From Rebecca billardiae RCC1528 (lineage: Eukaryota; Haptophyta), in NCBI GenBank assembly GCA_965240325.2, contig OZ251239.1, positions 1 through 64,000 of the forward strand: a DNA stretch of 64,000 bases, written 5' to 3'. The notes beneath the pieces are model-generated. The model was given only the letters and a program-made list of their open reading frames with translations. It was not told where the DNA came from and did not search any database. Positions 23,314 through 34,232 of this stretch are shown in pieces (position 1 is the stretch's first letter; each line of letters starts with the position of its first letter). The translations under genes and the position numbers were made by a program.

Positions 23314-26037
23314 ATGCCGTGCAGGCTCGCCGAGCACGGGCCCGCCGACGAGGCGGGCGAGGAGCCGGCGGGGAGCAGTGACGCGCCGCCGCCGCGCTTC
23401 GGCTGGCACGCGGAGCTCGCCGACGCGGCGCTCGAGCGCGAGTTCCAGGCGCGCGTCGGCCGGCCGCGGCTCGTGCGCCGCGCCGCGGCGTTCGTCGCGC
23501 TGCTCGCCGCCGCCGCGCTCGGCGCGCTGGTCGCGGACCGCGCCGCGGCGCGCGCGTGCGACGCGCGGCCCGCCCACCAGCTCGGCCTCGCCGCCGCCGG
23601 CCTCGCCCTCCTCGGCGCCGGCGCCGGCGCCGGCACGCGGCGCGCGCTGCCCGCGCTCGCCGTCGAGCTGTGCACGTGCGCGTACGCGTGCGCGGCGGTG
23701 CTCTCGCACGCGGCGTGGCGCCCGGCGGCGCCGCACGACGCACCGCAGCTCGCCGCCGCGCTCCTCGCCCTCGGCGTGCAGCTCCGCCCGCGCGTGCTCG
23801 CGCCCGCGCTCGGCGCGGCCGTGCTCGGCGGCGCGCTCGGCGGCGGCGCGCCCGACTACGCGGAGCGCGGCGCGGCGGCGGCGGCGCCGCAGCTGGGCGC
23901 GCCGCTGCTGCGCGCCGCGCTGCTGCTCGGCGCGGCCGTGTGCCTCGCGCGCGCCGAGCGCGCCGCCTTCCACTACCGCGCCGCCGCGCGGCGCGCGGCG
24001 GCGGCCGCGGCGTGCGAGCAGCGCGCGGCCGTGCAGGGCGCGCGCGGCCGGCTGATCCGCGTGCTGATGCACAACCTGCGCAGCCCGCTGCTCGCCGTGG
24101 CGAACGCGGTGGACGCGCTGGACGAGCTGCCGCCGCGCGCGCCGCTCGCCGACCCCGCCGTCTCCGAGGCCGTGCGCGCGCTGCGCAGCGCGTCGTCGAT
24201 CGCGCAGGCGATCGTGTCGGACATGCTCGACTGTGCGCGCGCGCGCGCACGCGCCGCCCCACACCGCGCGCGCGGCTCGAGCGCGCGCGCGCGCTCACGT
24301 GCGTCCCCGCCCGCGCCGCGCCGCGCGCAGTCGAGCTCATAGAGTCGGGCCGGCTGCAGCTCGAGCCGGCGCCCTTCTCGCCGCTCTCGCTGCTGGGCGC
24401 GTCCGCGGGCACGTTTGAGCCGGTGGCGAGGCGCAAGGGCGTGGCGCTGCTGCTCCCGGACCCCCCGCCCGGACTCGAGGGGCTGCAGCTCGTGGGCGAC
24501 GCGCAGCGGCTGCTGCAGGCGCTCAACAACGGCGTGTCCAACGCGGTGCGCGCGCCGCGCCGCGCCGCGCCCGGCGGAGCGCGCTCCCGCCCCCGCCCGG
24601 CGCGCGCCGCCCGAGACTCACCGCCCCGCCCGCGCGGCGCCGCCACCGCGTCACCCACGCACCGTCGTCAGCTCAAGTTCACGCCGCCCGGCGGCAGCGT
24701 CACGCTCAGCGCGGCCGTCGAGGCGGGCGCGCCGGCGTCCGCCGCCGAGCCCGCCGCCGGCCGCGCGCGCGCCGTGCGCTTCGTCGTGTCCGACACGGGC
24801 CCGGGGCTGAGCGGCGCGGCGGAGGCGAGCGTGCGCTGCGCCACGCCGTTTGCGCGCGTGGAGGCGGGCCAGCTGGGCGGCAGCGGCGGCAGCGGGCTCG
24901 GGCTCAGCATCGCGCGGCAGATCGTCGAGATGCACGCCGGCTCGAGCCTCAGCGTGACCAACGCGCCGCGCCGCGCCGGCGGCGGCGCGCGCTTCGAGAT
25001 GGCGCTGCGGCTGCCCGCCGCGCCACCAGCCGAGCCGCCCGCCGCCGCGCCCGCGCCCGCAGGCGCGCCGCCGCGCGCGCGCGCGCCGGCCGGCAGCACG
25101 CCGCCGCCGTGCGCGCGCAGGCCGAGCTGGGCGCACGCGGCCGACGCGGCCGAGGTCCCGCCCGCGCCGCTCGACCCCTCGGCCGAGCTGGACGTGCAGC
25201 GGCTGCTGCAGACCGTCGGCGAGCGGCCCGAGACTGCGGCCGAGCCCGAGCGCGCGCCCGCGGCCGCCGCCGAGGCCGCCGCGCTGGCAGGGCCGCTCGC
25301 CGACGACCCGGCGCCCGATGCCGAGCCCGCCGTGGCGCCCGCCCTGCCGCCGGGTGTGCAGGTGCTGCACGCCGAGGTGCGCTCCGCCGCGCCCGCCCGC
25401 CTGCCGCGCGCGCGCGCGCGCGGCGCCGCGCCCGCCAGCGCCGCGCCCGCGCGCGCTCACGCACGCCGCGCCGTCTCTCTCCGTCTCTCTGCGCGCAGGA
25501 CGACCGGCTGCTGCGGCGCTCGATCGAGCTGCGGCTGCTGCGCAAGCTGGGCGTGAGCTCGCACGGCGTGGACGACGGCGCGCTCGCCGTCGCGGCGATC
25601 CGCGCCACGCCCCGCGCGGGCTGGCCCTCGCTCATCCTGATGGACAACCAGATGCCTGCCATGAGCGGTGCGGACCGCCGCGCCGCATGCGCGCGCGCCA
25701 CCGCGCGCCGCCTCCCGCACGGCCGTGGCGCGCACACGCACCGGCCCGCTCGGCCGCTCACGCCGCGCCGCGCGCGCGCCCGCCTCGCCGCGCAGGCACC
25801 GAGGCCACGCGCGCGATCCGCGCGGCCGGGTACGACCGGCCGATCCTCGGGATGACGGGCGACCCCTCCGGGTGCGCCGAGCGGCTGGAGTTTGAGGGCA
25901 GCGGGCTGGACGCGTGCCTGGACAAGGACGCGGCCGGGATGGAGCGGGCCGCGGAGCTGCTGCGCGCCGCGCTGCTCTCGCCCGCACAAGCGCCCGCGCC
26001 CGCCGACGCCGCTGCCGGCGGCGACGACAGCAGGTAG
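23314..26037 (+). CDS. Membrane hybrid histidine kinase with receiver domain
   Basis: Five exons (23314-24232, 24331-24545, 24672-25376, 25499-25667, 25796-26037) join to 749 residues. The N-terminal 220 residues hold several hydrophobic segments, so the sensor part is probably in a membrane. The phospho-acceptor His253 lies in LMHNLRSPLL. ATP-binding boxes follow: N box with Asn373 and Asn377 (NNGVSNALKFT, restored across intron 2), G1 DTGPGL and G2 GSGGSGLGLSI. After a Pro/Ala-rich linker, the receiver has Asp614/615, phospho-acceptor Asp662 (MDNQMP), Thr690 and Lys713. All key residues are present, so an intramolecular His-to-Asp relay is expected. Introns of 98-128 bases all begin GTGCG, and one interrupts the receiver just after Asp662. 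The stimulus and downstream partner are unknown. Confidence 0.92.
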
Positions 26038-26545
26038 GCGGCGGGGAAAGGCGCGCGGCCGAGTGCCGGCGCACTCGGTGCAGCCACCGGGTCGTCCCGC
26101 TGTCGCGTCCGCGGGACCGGTACTCGTGATGACGACGCAAAGCCCGTGATGTATATATATATATATATACGACTACTCTGAGCCCTGCGGCTGCTCTCTG
26201 ACGACTCAGCAGATGCCATCATCGTCGTCGTCGCTATCAAGACGGCTACGGCTCAAGCGTATTAGCAGCAGTCGTACGAGACATCGGCGCAGCAGTAGTT
26301 CATGATATATATACGCACATATATGCATATTATATTATTGTAGTATATATATATACAGCATATCTAGCAGAGCAGCTTCACGGACGAGCTGACGAGCCGC
26401 GCTGCTGCGAGCGGACGTGAGCGCCCGCCCCCGGGTCCTTACCCGGGTCCTAGACCTAGTTCAAAGCAGCCTGGATCCGACTGGACGACGACCGGATGAT
26501 ATCGACTGCGCTCGGCGGGGGGTCGCCGCCAGCCGGCCATCCGCC
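26038..26545. other. Convergent 3' region with AT microsatellites
   Basis: About 500 bases lie between the kinase stop and the stop of the leftward gene. They hold (AT)n runs at 26151-26170 and broken TATA-rich tracts at 26300-26360, plus mixed CGTCGTCGTC. No coding potential is seen. Confidence 0.6.
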
Positions 26546-27421
26546 TCATCTGGGCGACGCGAGCCCCGACGGCGGCCCGAGCCATTGGTGGCGGCGCGGC
26601 TGCGGCGAGCCGCGAGGAGCGCCGGGGCTGTCGGCCGCGCGCGCCGCCCCGCGCGACCACGGCGCTCGCACCGCCCAGCGCGAGCGCAAGCCGCCGCTCG
26701 GCGGCGCGGCGGCGGGCGCGGCGCTCGGCGCGGCGCGCGCGAGCGGCCGGCCGGGCGCTCGGCGCGGCGGCGGCGAGAGCGACGCGGCCCGCGCGGGCGG
26801 CGCGCCCGATCGCGTGCCGCGCGCGGGCGAGGCGCTCACCGAGCGGCCGCCGCGCGCGCTCGGCCGCGCGCGCTCGGGCGGCGCGGGCAGCTCGGGCGGC
26901 GTGGGCGGCGGCGTCTGGCCGTCGGCGGCGGCGGCCAGCGTGGCGGCGCGCTGGCGCTCCTCCCGCGTGAGCCGCGCCCGCTGGCGCGCGTGCGCCTCCG
27001 CGTCCGCCGCGCCGCCGACGAGCGGCGTCGGCGCGCGCGGCTTGGCGGCCGCGGCCGCGCGCGGCGGGAAGAGCTGCGCGAGCTCGCGGATGGTGGTGCG
27101 CGAGATGCCGGCGTAGTCGGCGCGCGCGATGCGGTATGAGACCGAGCGGAGCATCCGCTCGCGCGAGTCCGCGTCGCGCGCGGACATGGCGCGCGCGCGC
27201 GCGCCGCGCGCGGGCGCGCCGCCGCGGCAGTGCGGCGCGCGCTCGGCGTGCTCGAGCGCGCGCCGGCCGAGCGAGGCGCCGTCGGCGGTGAGCGCGCGCT
27301 GGCCGTCGTCCCAGATGCTCTCGGCGTACGCGTCGGACATCGCCTCCGCGTTGCGCGAGCGGCCGATCTGCGCCTCGGGCGGCGCGACCGCCGGGCGGGG
27401 CGCGCGCGCGGAGGCCGGCAT
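26546..27421 (-). CDS. Unknown protein with Pro/Ala/Arg-rich C-terminal half
   Basis: This single frame of 291 residues starts at ATG 27421; a second ATG, 27 codons in, is equally plausible. Residues 28-125 look like a folded region (DAYAESIWDDGQRALTADG, then SYRIARADYAGISRTTIREL). The rest is low-complexity Pro, Ala, Arg and Ser. I recognise no family. Support comes from the balanced composition of the first part, the agreement of its strand and spacing with the neighbours, and an upstream hairpin that could be regulatory. It might instead be one exon of a larger gene. Confidence 0.5.
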   Translation of the reverse strand: MPASARAPRPAVAPPEAQIGRSRNAEAMSDAYAESIWDDGQRALTADGASLGRRALEHAERAPHCRGGAPARGARARAMSARDADSRERMLRSVSYRIARADYAGISRTTIRELAQLFPPRAAAAAKPRAPTPLVGGAADAEAHARQRARLTREERQRAATLAAAADGQTPPPTPPELPAPPERARPSARGGRSVSASPARGTRSGAPPARAASLSPPPRRAPGRPLARAAPSAAPAAAPPSGGLRSRWAVRAPWSRGAARAADSPGAPRGSPQPRRHQWLGPPSGLASPR

Positions 27422-27477
27422 GCGGCCGGGCGTTGGCCCGGCTCGCGACGAGTGAGGCCGGTAACGGCTGGCGAATC

Positions 27478-27517
27478 AAGGGGCTTACAAAACTAATACC
27501 ACCACTGTAAGCCCCTT
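27478..27517. promoter_or_regulatory. Perfect 12-bp inverted repeat upstream of the unknown gene
   Basis: AAGGGGCTTACA (27478-27489) and TGTAAGCCCCTT (27506-27517) form a perfect stem around a 16-base loop, 57 bases upstream of ATG 27421. It could be a dimeric protein-binding site, a 5'UTR hairpin or the remnant of a small transposon. The strand of action would be minus if it belongs to this gene. Confidence 0.45.
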
Positions 27518-27742
27518 GGGCGAATGTCCCCGGAGGCCGCACGCGGCGGGAAGCGCGTGAAACGGACACCGAGGGTCCTAAACAGCTAGTACGACGCTTC
27601 AGCCTCAGGCTGACGGTGCGTCCCCTCAGTGAGCCTCAGTCGCCGCCGTGGCGTGCACGCGACAACCGCGCGCGACGACGGCGCGCGATCGCGCCGGCGA
27701 CGCCGCCGCGGTCACCAGTGCCAGCGCGTCCGAGTGCCCGCC

Positions 27743-29680
27743 TCACGAGCCCGCCCTCGGAGCCGCACCGCCAGCTGCGAGACGGCGCGGCTCGGGCTCG
27801 GGCGCGCACGGCCGCGGGCCGAGCGAGGCCGCTGCCGCGGAGCCGGAGGGCGAGGCGGCGGAGGCCGAGAGCTCGGCGAGATCGAACGCGAAGAGCAGCG
27901 CGCGCCGGTGCGGCGGGCGGGGCTCGGCGAGCGCCTCGTCGCTCGGCGCCGCCTTCTCGCCGCCGCCGAGCGGCTGCCGCTGCCGCGGCGCCGTGCGCGC
28001 GCGCGCGCGCGGCGCGTCGTCGTCCTCGCCGCCGCACCCGCCGCACCCGCCCGGCGCGCGCGGCTGCGGCTCGGCCGCGGCGCGCGGCGGGCGCGCGGCC
28101 GCCGCCTCGCGAGGCGGCGTGACCGGCGCGGCCGGCGCGCCCTCGGCGCCCGCGCGCGCGCCCACGCGCGCGCCCGCCCCCTCCTCCCCCGCCTCCGCCC
28201 CCTCCGGCGCTGCGCTGCCCCACTGGCGGCACAGCTCTGCGCTGCCCCACTGGCGGCACAGCTCGAGCGCCGCTCCCAGCGACACGTGCGCGTAGCAGCC
28301 CTCAGCGTACACGTCCGCGCTGTGCGGGCAGGAGGCGTCGGGGCCGAGCAGCGCGTGCGGCGTGTGCAGCGGCAGCAGCAGCGCGTCCGTCGCCTCCCAC
28401 AGCGACACCCACGCCCCGTGCGCAGCGCCGCCGCCCGCCGCCCCCGCTGCGGCGCCGAGCGGCCGCAGCTGCGCGGGCGCGTGCGCGTGCGCGGGCGCGT
28501 GCGCGTGCGCGTGCGCGTGCGCGTGCGCGTGCGCCCGCGCCCCCGCCTCCGCCTCCGCCTCCGCCTCCGCCTCCGCCTCCGCCTCTGCGGCCGCGTGCGC
28601 GAGCGCGCACGCGAGCAGCGGCAGCAGCTCGTCCGCGCAGAGCGGCGCGCGCTCGGCGGCGGCGCCGGCGCGCGGCGCGCGGCACGCGAGCGCGGCGTCG
28701 TGCACGGCGCGCCACGCGTCGCGCGCGCACAGCAGTCGCTCGAGCGGGCTCGGCAGCGCCGGCAGCGCGCGCAGCGCCGCGGCCGCGCGCCCCAGCTGCG
28801 CGCTCGCCAGCTCGGCGGGCACGCCCAGGGCGGCGCGGCCGGCGGCGTGGAGCGCGGGGAGCGCGGCGGCGACGGCCGCGTCGGCGGCGGCGCGGTGCTC
28901 GCGCAGCGCCGCGTGCACCTTGGGCAGCGCCGCCGCCGCTGTGAACGCGTGCACCGCGAGCGCGCACGCGCCGCGCACGCCGAGCGGCGCGCCGCCCGCG
29001 CTGCCGCGCGCGTGCCGCGCGACCGCGCCGTCGGCCGCGAGCGCGTCCGCCGCGGCGTCGCACCAGCGGCCGATCTGCGCGGCGGTGCTCTCGACGTGCG
29101 CGGGCACGAGCACGTACGACGCGTGGAACGCGCGCAGCCGCGCGCGCAGCGTGTGCAGCGCCGCGCGCGCCGCGGGCGCCTCCGCTGCGCACAGCAGCTC
29201 GGTGCACTGCGCGAGCGTGCGCAGCGGCGCGGCGCGCGGCGGCGGCGCGGCGCGCGGCGGCGGCGCGGCGGGCGCGCGCGGCGCGGCGCGCCCGCCCGCC
29301 AGCGGCGCGTCGAGCCGCAGCACGCGCAGCGCGCGGCGCGACGGCGCGGGCGGCTGCGGCTCCGCGCCGCGCGCGCGCGGCACCGCCAGCAGCTCTTCGC
29401 ACAGGACGGCGCACACGCGGCCGCGCGAGACGAAGCGGTGCGCGGCGCGGTCAAAGTGGACGGGCGTGCCGTCGAGCGCGCCGTACGCGCCGCCCGCGCC
29501 GGCCGCCGGCTCGCGCAGCACGTGCGCGCGCGCGATCGCGGCCGAGGTGAGCTCGGCGACCGAGAGCGCGCCCGCGGGCGGCACGCAGAGCACGCAGCGC
29601 TCGCGCACGGCGGCGAGCAGCACGTCGGCGTGGCGCTCGCACAGCGCGGCGTAGAACGGGTGCGCCGCGAGCGCCTCCAT
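27743..29680 (-). CDS. VPS9-domain protein, probable Rab5-type GEF
   Basis: This intronless gene encodes 645 residues. The central region carries the order expected of a VPS9 domain: PSPLERLLCARDAWRAVHDA, then LCADELLPLLACALAHA, then a segment ending CYAHVSLGAALELC. The ADELLPLL and Y-x(3)-SL-x-AAL motifs match the family's nucleotide-exchange core, which activates Rab5/Rab21/Vps21 on early endosomes. An N-terminal region (HPFYAALCERHADVLLAAV) is also typical of VPS9-ankyrin proteins, but no ankyrin repeats are seen. Two hexanucleotide runs insert Ala-Glu and Ala-His dipeptide tracts into the domain, and a 27-bp tandem duplication repeats ELCRQWGSA. The C-terminal 150 residues are low-complexity. 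The promoter side has been hit by a transposon 164 bases upstream of the start codon. Confidence 0.72.
   Translation of the reverse strand: MEALAAHPFYAALCERHADVLLAAVRERCVLCVPPAGALSVAELTSAAIARAHVLREPAAGAGGAYGALDGTPVHFDRAAHRFVSRGRVCAVLCEELLAVPRARGAEPQPPAPSRRALRVLRLDAPLAGGRAAPRAPAAPPPRAAPPPRAAPLRTLAQCTELLCAAEAPAARAALHTLRARLRAFHASYVLVPAHVESTAAQIGRWCDAAADALAADGAVARHARGSAGGAPLGVRGACALAVHAFTAAAALPKVHAALREHRAAADAAVAAALPALHAAGRAALGVPAELASAQLGRAAAALRALPALPSPLERLLCARDAWRAVHDAALACRAPRAGAAAERAPLCADELLPLLACALAHAAAEAEAEAEAEAEAEAGARAHAHAHAHAHAHAPAHAHAPAQLRPLGAAAGAAGGGAAHGAWVSLWEATDALLLPLHTPHALLGPDASCPHSADVYAEGCYAHVSLGAALELCRQWGSAELCRQWGSAAPEGAEAGEEGAGARVGARAGAEGAPAAPVTPPREAAAARPPRAAAEPQPRAPGGCGGCGGEDDDAPRARARTAPRQRQPLGGGEKAAPSDEALAEPRPPHRRALLFAFDLAELSASAASPSGSAAAASLGPRPCAPEPEPRRLAAGGAAPRAGS
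28486..28587. repeat. Coding hexanucleotide microsatellites inside the VPS9 domain
   Basis: A GCGTGC run (about 28486-28540) and a CCTCCG run (about 28546-28587) lie back to back. On the coding strand they give Ala-His and Ala-Glu dipeptide repeats between two helices of the predicted VPS9 fold. The units are in frame, so length changes would not break the gene. Confidence 0.85.
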
Positions 29681-31009
29681 CCGTCCGCCGCCGCCGCCCG
29701 GAGGCCGCTGCTCGGCGCGTGGCTTGGGCTCGCGGGCGCGGGTGCCCGCCCAGCCGGCAGCCGGCTCGACGAACCGGTCGGGAGCCGCTCGGCTTCGTCA
29801 TCTCGAGCACGCGAGATTTCGGGAGGGCGCCTCGCCAACAGCCGGAGGCCACTTCACCGAAATCCAGGTTGGGGAGGATCTCCGCTGCACTGGTGGGGAG
29901 GATGTCATCCTCCCCGCTCGCCACGGCTGGGGAGGATGTCCGCCGCGCTGTCCGGTCTTTCGCCGCTGACAAAACTTTCGAAAACGAAAGTCGCGCTATG
30001 GCGGACCCGGTGTTCCCGCCCGGCGGCGAAAGGGGCGCGGGGCCGGTGGCTCGCGATCCGAAGGGCAGTAGCACGCGACCTCGCTTGGGCGGTGGCAGCG
30101 GCGCTGTGGCACAGCGTGTACCATCCGCGCGGCTGTGCGCGATCGCGCGGTCCCGTTCGTCGCCACGCCGCGCGCGACCGTTCACGCCACAGTCTTTCCG
30201 CACTGGCATGCACCCGTTGCAAGCGCATGACGGCGGAGAGCTCAGAGAGCCCGTCACGCGCGTGACGACCGTGTGGGATGGGTTGTACAGCTTGTCTTCA
30301 TGTTCAGGGAGGCACGCGCCGGCCCATGAGGCGGGCATGCGGATCATGGACGGCTGCTGTACTGTCCACAACTCCATGGCCGTGTGGCAGGCGATGACTC
30401 ATCTTTCAGCAGTTAGGAATGGTCTGAACGTTGGATGGGCTCATCAGAAAGCCTACGAAGGGCAGCCTTCATATCGGCACAACCCATCCCACACGGTCGT
30501 CACGCGCGTGACGGGCTCTCTGAGCTCTCCGCCGTCATGCGCTTGCAACGGGTGCATGCCAGTGCGGAAAGACTGTGGCGTGAACGGTCGCGCGCGGCGT
30601 GGCGACGAACGGGACCGCGCGATCGCGCACAGCCGCGCGGATGGTACACGCTGTGCCACAGCGCCGCTGCCACCGCCCAAGCGAGGTCGCGTGCTACTGC
30701 CCTTCGGATCGCGAGCCACCGGCCCCGCGCCCCTTTCGCCGCCGGGCGGGAACACCGGGTCCGCCATAGCGCGACTTTCGTTTTCGAAAGTTTTGTCAGC
30801 GGCGAAAGACCGGACAGCGCGGCGGACATCCTCCCCAGCCGTGGCGAGCGGGGAGGATGACATCCTCCCCACCAGTGCAGCGGAGATCCTCCCCAACCTG
30901 GATTTCGGTGAAGTGGCCTCAGCCGCGCGCCCTCTCCAAGACCTCCCCACGGCCACAAGCGCAAAGCCGCCCCCCACCCGTGCGGACGGCGGCGGGCGCG
31001 CCGGCCTCG
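29681..31009. promoter_or_regulatory. Divergent promoter interrupted by a transposon
   Basis: The starts of the VPS9-domain gene (29680, minus) and the PH-domain gene (31010, plus) face away from each other. Without the 1,076-bp element and one copy of its target duplication, only about 248 bases would separate them, in line with other divergent pairs here. The element therefore sits inside what was probably a shared promoter. Confidence 0.6.
29845..30920. mobile_element. Fold-back transposon with 442-bp inverted arms and 5-bp target duplication
   Basis: The left arm (29845-30286) and right arm (30479-30920) are inverse copies that I find identical wherever I compared them, around a 192-bp spacer. 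Ends read GAGGCCACTTCACCG inward. The flanks carry the direct repeat AGCCG (29840-29844 and 30921-30925), a target-site duplication. The outer part of each arm holds several GGGGAGGAT words in both orientations, possible transposase sites, and a TTTCGAAAACGAAA near-palindrome. No transposase frame is seen, so it is non-autonomous. Identity of the arms points to a recent insertion or to gene conversion between arms. I cannot assign a superfamily. Confidence 0.93.
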
Positions 31010-31815
31010 ATGGGCGAGGGCACGGAGGACGGCGCGGCGGCGGCGGCGGCGGGCGAGGCGGACGACGCGCCGCCGAGCGACGCCGACGCCGACGCGGGCG
31101 CGCTCGCCGAGGGCGCGCTGTGCGCGTGGGCGGACGCGCCCGAGCGCGTGTGGACGGCCGCCGTGCTCGTCGCCGGCGGCGCGGTGCGCGTGGGCGAGGA
31201 GGGCGCGATCCGCGTGGGGCGGCACACGCCGGTGCTGCACGTGCACGTCGGCGCGCGCGACCTCGTCGTGCTCCCCGCGCCGCGCCGCGCCGCGGCCGAG
31301 GGCGCGCGCACGCTGTGCGTGCTGCTGCCCGCCGACGGCGCCGCCGACGGCGCCGCCGACGGCGCCGCCGCGCGCGTGCTCGCGGCGCTGCGCGCGCGCG
31401 TGACGCTGCTCTCGCTCTGCGTACGCGCGCGCGACCTGGCCGGCGTCACCGTCGTGCCGCCCGCCGACCTGCTCCCGTCCGAGCGCCTCTCGACGCGCGT
31501 GCACCGCGGCTGCCGGCTGGTGCAGAGCGGCGCGCTGCACGGCGCCGCGGGCGCGTCGCGGCTGCTGCTGCGCCTCGCCGGCTCGGTGAGCCTGCGGCGC
31601 GAGCTGCGCGACTCGCCGCTGCTCGAGGCGCGGCTGCGCGCCGCGCGGCGCTGCGTGCGCGCCGCCTCCGCCGTCACGCACTCGGCGGTCGGCGCCGCGC
31701 TCGACGGCGGCGCGCGCGCCGCGTCGGGCGCGGGCGCGCTCGCGCGCGCGCTCGGCAGCGCGCGCGCCGCCGCCGCGCTGCCCGCGCTGCGCGCGCGGCT
31801 GCTCGCCGCGCGGCT

Positions 31816-31853
<38 letters not shown>

Positions 31854-33436
31854 GCGCCGCGCCGCCCGAGCACCGCCACCCGCCGCCGCCCGGCGCGGCG
31901 GCGCTCCGCTCGGCGGCCTCGCCGCGCTGCGGCCAGGGGCGCTGCGCTGCGGCCGTCGTCGCTCAGAGCGTCGCCGCGTTCGCCGCGGGCGGCGTGGGCG
32001 GCGCGCTGGGCGCGCCGCAGCCGCCGCCGCGCCCCGGGCCGCCCGCCTCGCAGCTCGAGCCGCGCGCGCTGCGGCACGGCGAGCCGCCCCCGCCGCCGCC
32101 GCCGTCTGCGCCGGCCGCGTGTGGGCGCGCGTCACTCGGCCTGCGCGCGAAGCGAGCGGCGCCGACGCTGGTGCACTGCCTCGGCGCGCTGGGCAGCACG
32201 CTCGGCGCGCTCGCGCAGGCGAAGGAGCTCCTCGCCGAGTCCTCCCGCCAGGCGGTCGTCCGCGCCGCCGCGTGCGCGTACGGCCCCGTGGGCGCGCGCG
32301 TGACGGAGGCGGGCATCGGCGTGGTGGCCGAGGTGGGCGCACTGCCCGCCAAGCCGTCCGCCGTGGCGATGCTCGTGCTCTCGGAGGGGGTCGGCCGGCT
32401 CGCGCGCGAGCGCAGCCGCCGCGCGCGCAGCGCGGCCGCCGCGCCGCAGCTCGTCGCGCTGCTGAGGCCCGACGGGCGCGGCGCGCTCGCGCCCCCGCCG
32501 CGCGCCGCACGTGCGGAGCGCGCGGGCGCTGTGGGCGCGGCCGCGGGCGGGGCGGCGGAGGGCGCGGAGGCCGCGGTGGTGGACGAGGCGTCGTGCTACG
32601 CGGTGCTCGGCCGCCCGCTGCTCGAGGGGCGCCTCGCGCTGCGCGACGAGCAGGGCGCCGCCCCCCCGCCGTGGGTGCGCACGTACGGCCTCGCCTGGGA
32701 GGACGGGCTCACGCTGTGCTGGGCAGCCGCAGCAGCAGCCGCACCGCACGCGCCGCACGCGCCGCACGCGCCGCAGCACGCCGCGCGCGGGGGCGCGGCA
32801 GGCGCGCGCGGCACGCCCGCGCACAGCGGCAGCGTGCGCACGCTGTGCTGGACGGAGCTGCGCGCGCTCGCCTTCGAGGCGCCGGAGCAGCACCACCACC
32901 ACGACCACGGCGCGGACGAGCACGGCGCGGAGGCGGGCGCGGAGGCGCGCGGCGCCGCGGCCGCCGAAGCGGCGGCGGCGGGCGCCGCGCCGTCGGCGAC
33001 GCTCGAGCTGTGGCTCAGCGAGCACTCGCCAGCGCGCGACGAGGCCGCCGCGCCCGCCGCGCCCGCGCGTGACGCCGCCGCCGAGGTCGAAGGGGCGCCG
33101 GCCGCCGAGCCGCCGCCGCCGCCGCCCCGCCCGCCCCCGCCCTCCATGCGTCTGCGCGCGCCGTGCGCCGCGGACGCGGCCGCGTGGGCCGCGACGATCC
33201 TCCAGCTGCTCTCCGCGCCCGCGTGCGCCGCGCTGCTCGGCCACCACCACGACCTGACGCCCCGGCTGCCACCGCGCCCTCCGCTGCCCCAGCCGCCCGA
33301 GCGGTCGGGGCAGCACGGGCGCGCGGGGCCGCACAGCGCGGTGGCGGCCGAGGGCCCGGAGGTGGGCGCGCAGCCCTCCGCCGTGCGCGAGAGCGACTCG
33401 TGGGTGCTGGTGTCCATCGACGACGGCTTCTCCTGA
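31010..33436 (+). CDS. PH-domain protein with a possible spartin/senescence-like region
   Basis: This intronless gene encodes 808 residues. The C-terminal third looks like a pleckstrin-homology domain split by low-complexity inserts: EGRLALRDEQG, WVRTYGLAWEDGLTLCW, a TLELWL strand and the closing helix AADAAAWAATILQLL with its conserved Trp. Before it, a Gly/Ala-rich helical region (LGSTLGALAQAKELL, then CAYGPVGARVTEAGIGVV) recalls the senescence domain of spartin/ERD7 lipid-droplet proteins; this is tentative. Pro tracts (12 Pro near 31817-31852) and His-rich runs separate the parts. A role at membranes or lipid droplets through phosphoinositide binding is inferred. The transposon's right end lies 89 bases before the start codon. 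Confidence 0.68.

Positions 33437-34232
<796 letters not shown>

Noticed and set aside
29719-33072. A 1,117-codon plus-strand frame running through the transposon into the PH-domain gene
   Set aside because: It crosses both inverted arms and reads the PH-domain gene in the wrong frame; the same peptides appear from the opposite arm on the minus strand.
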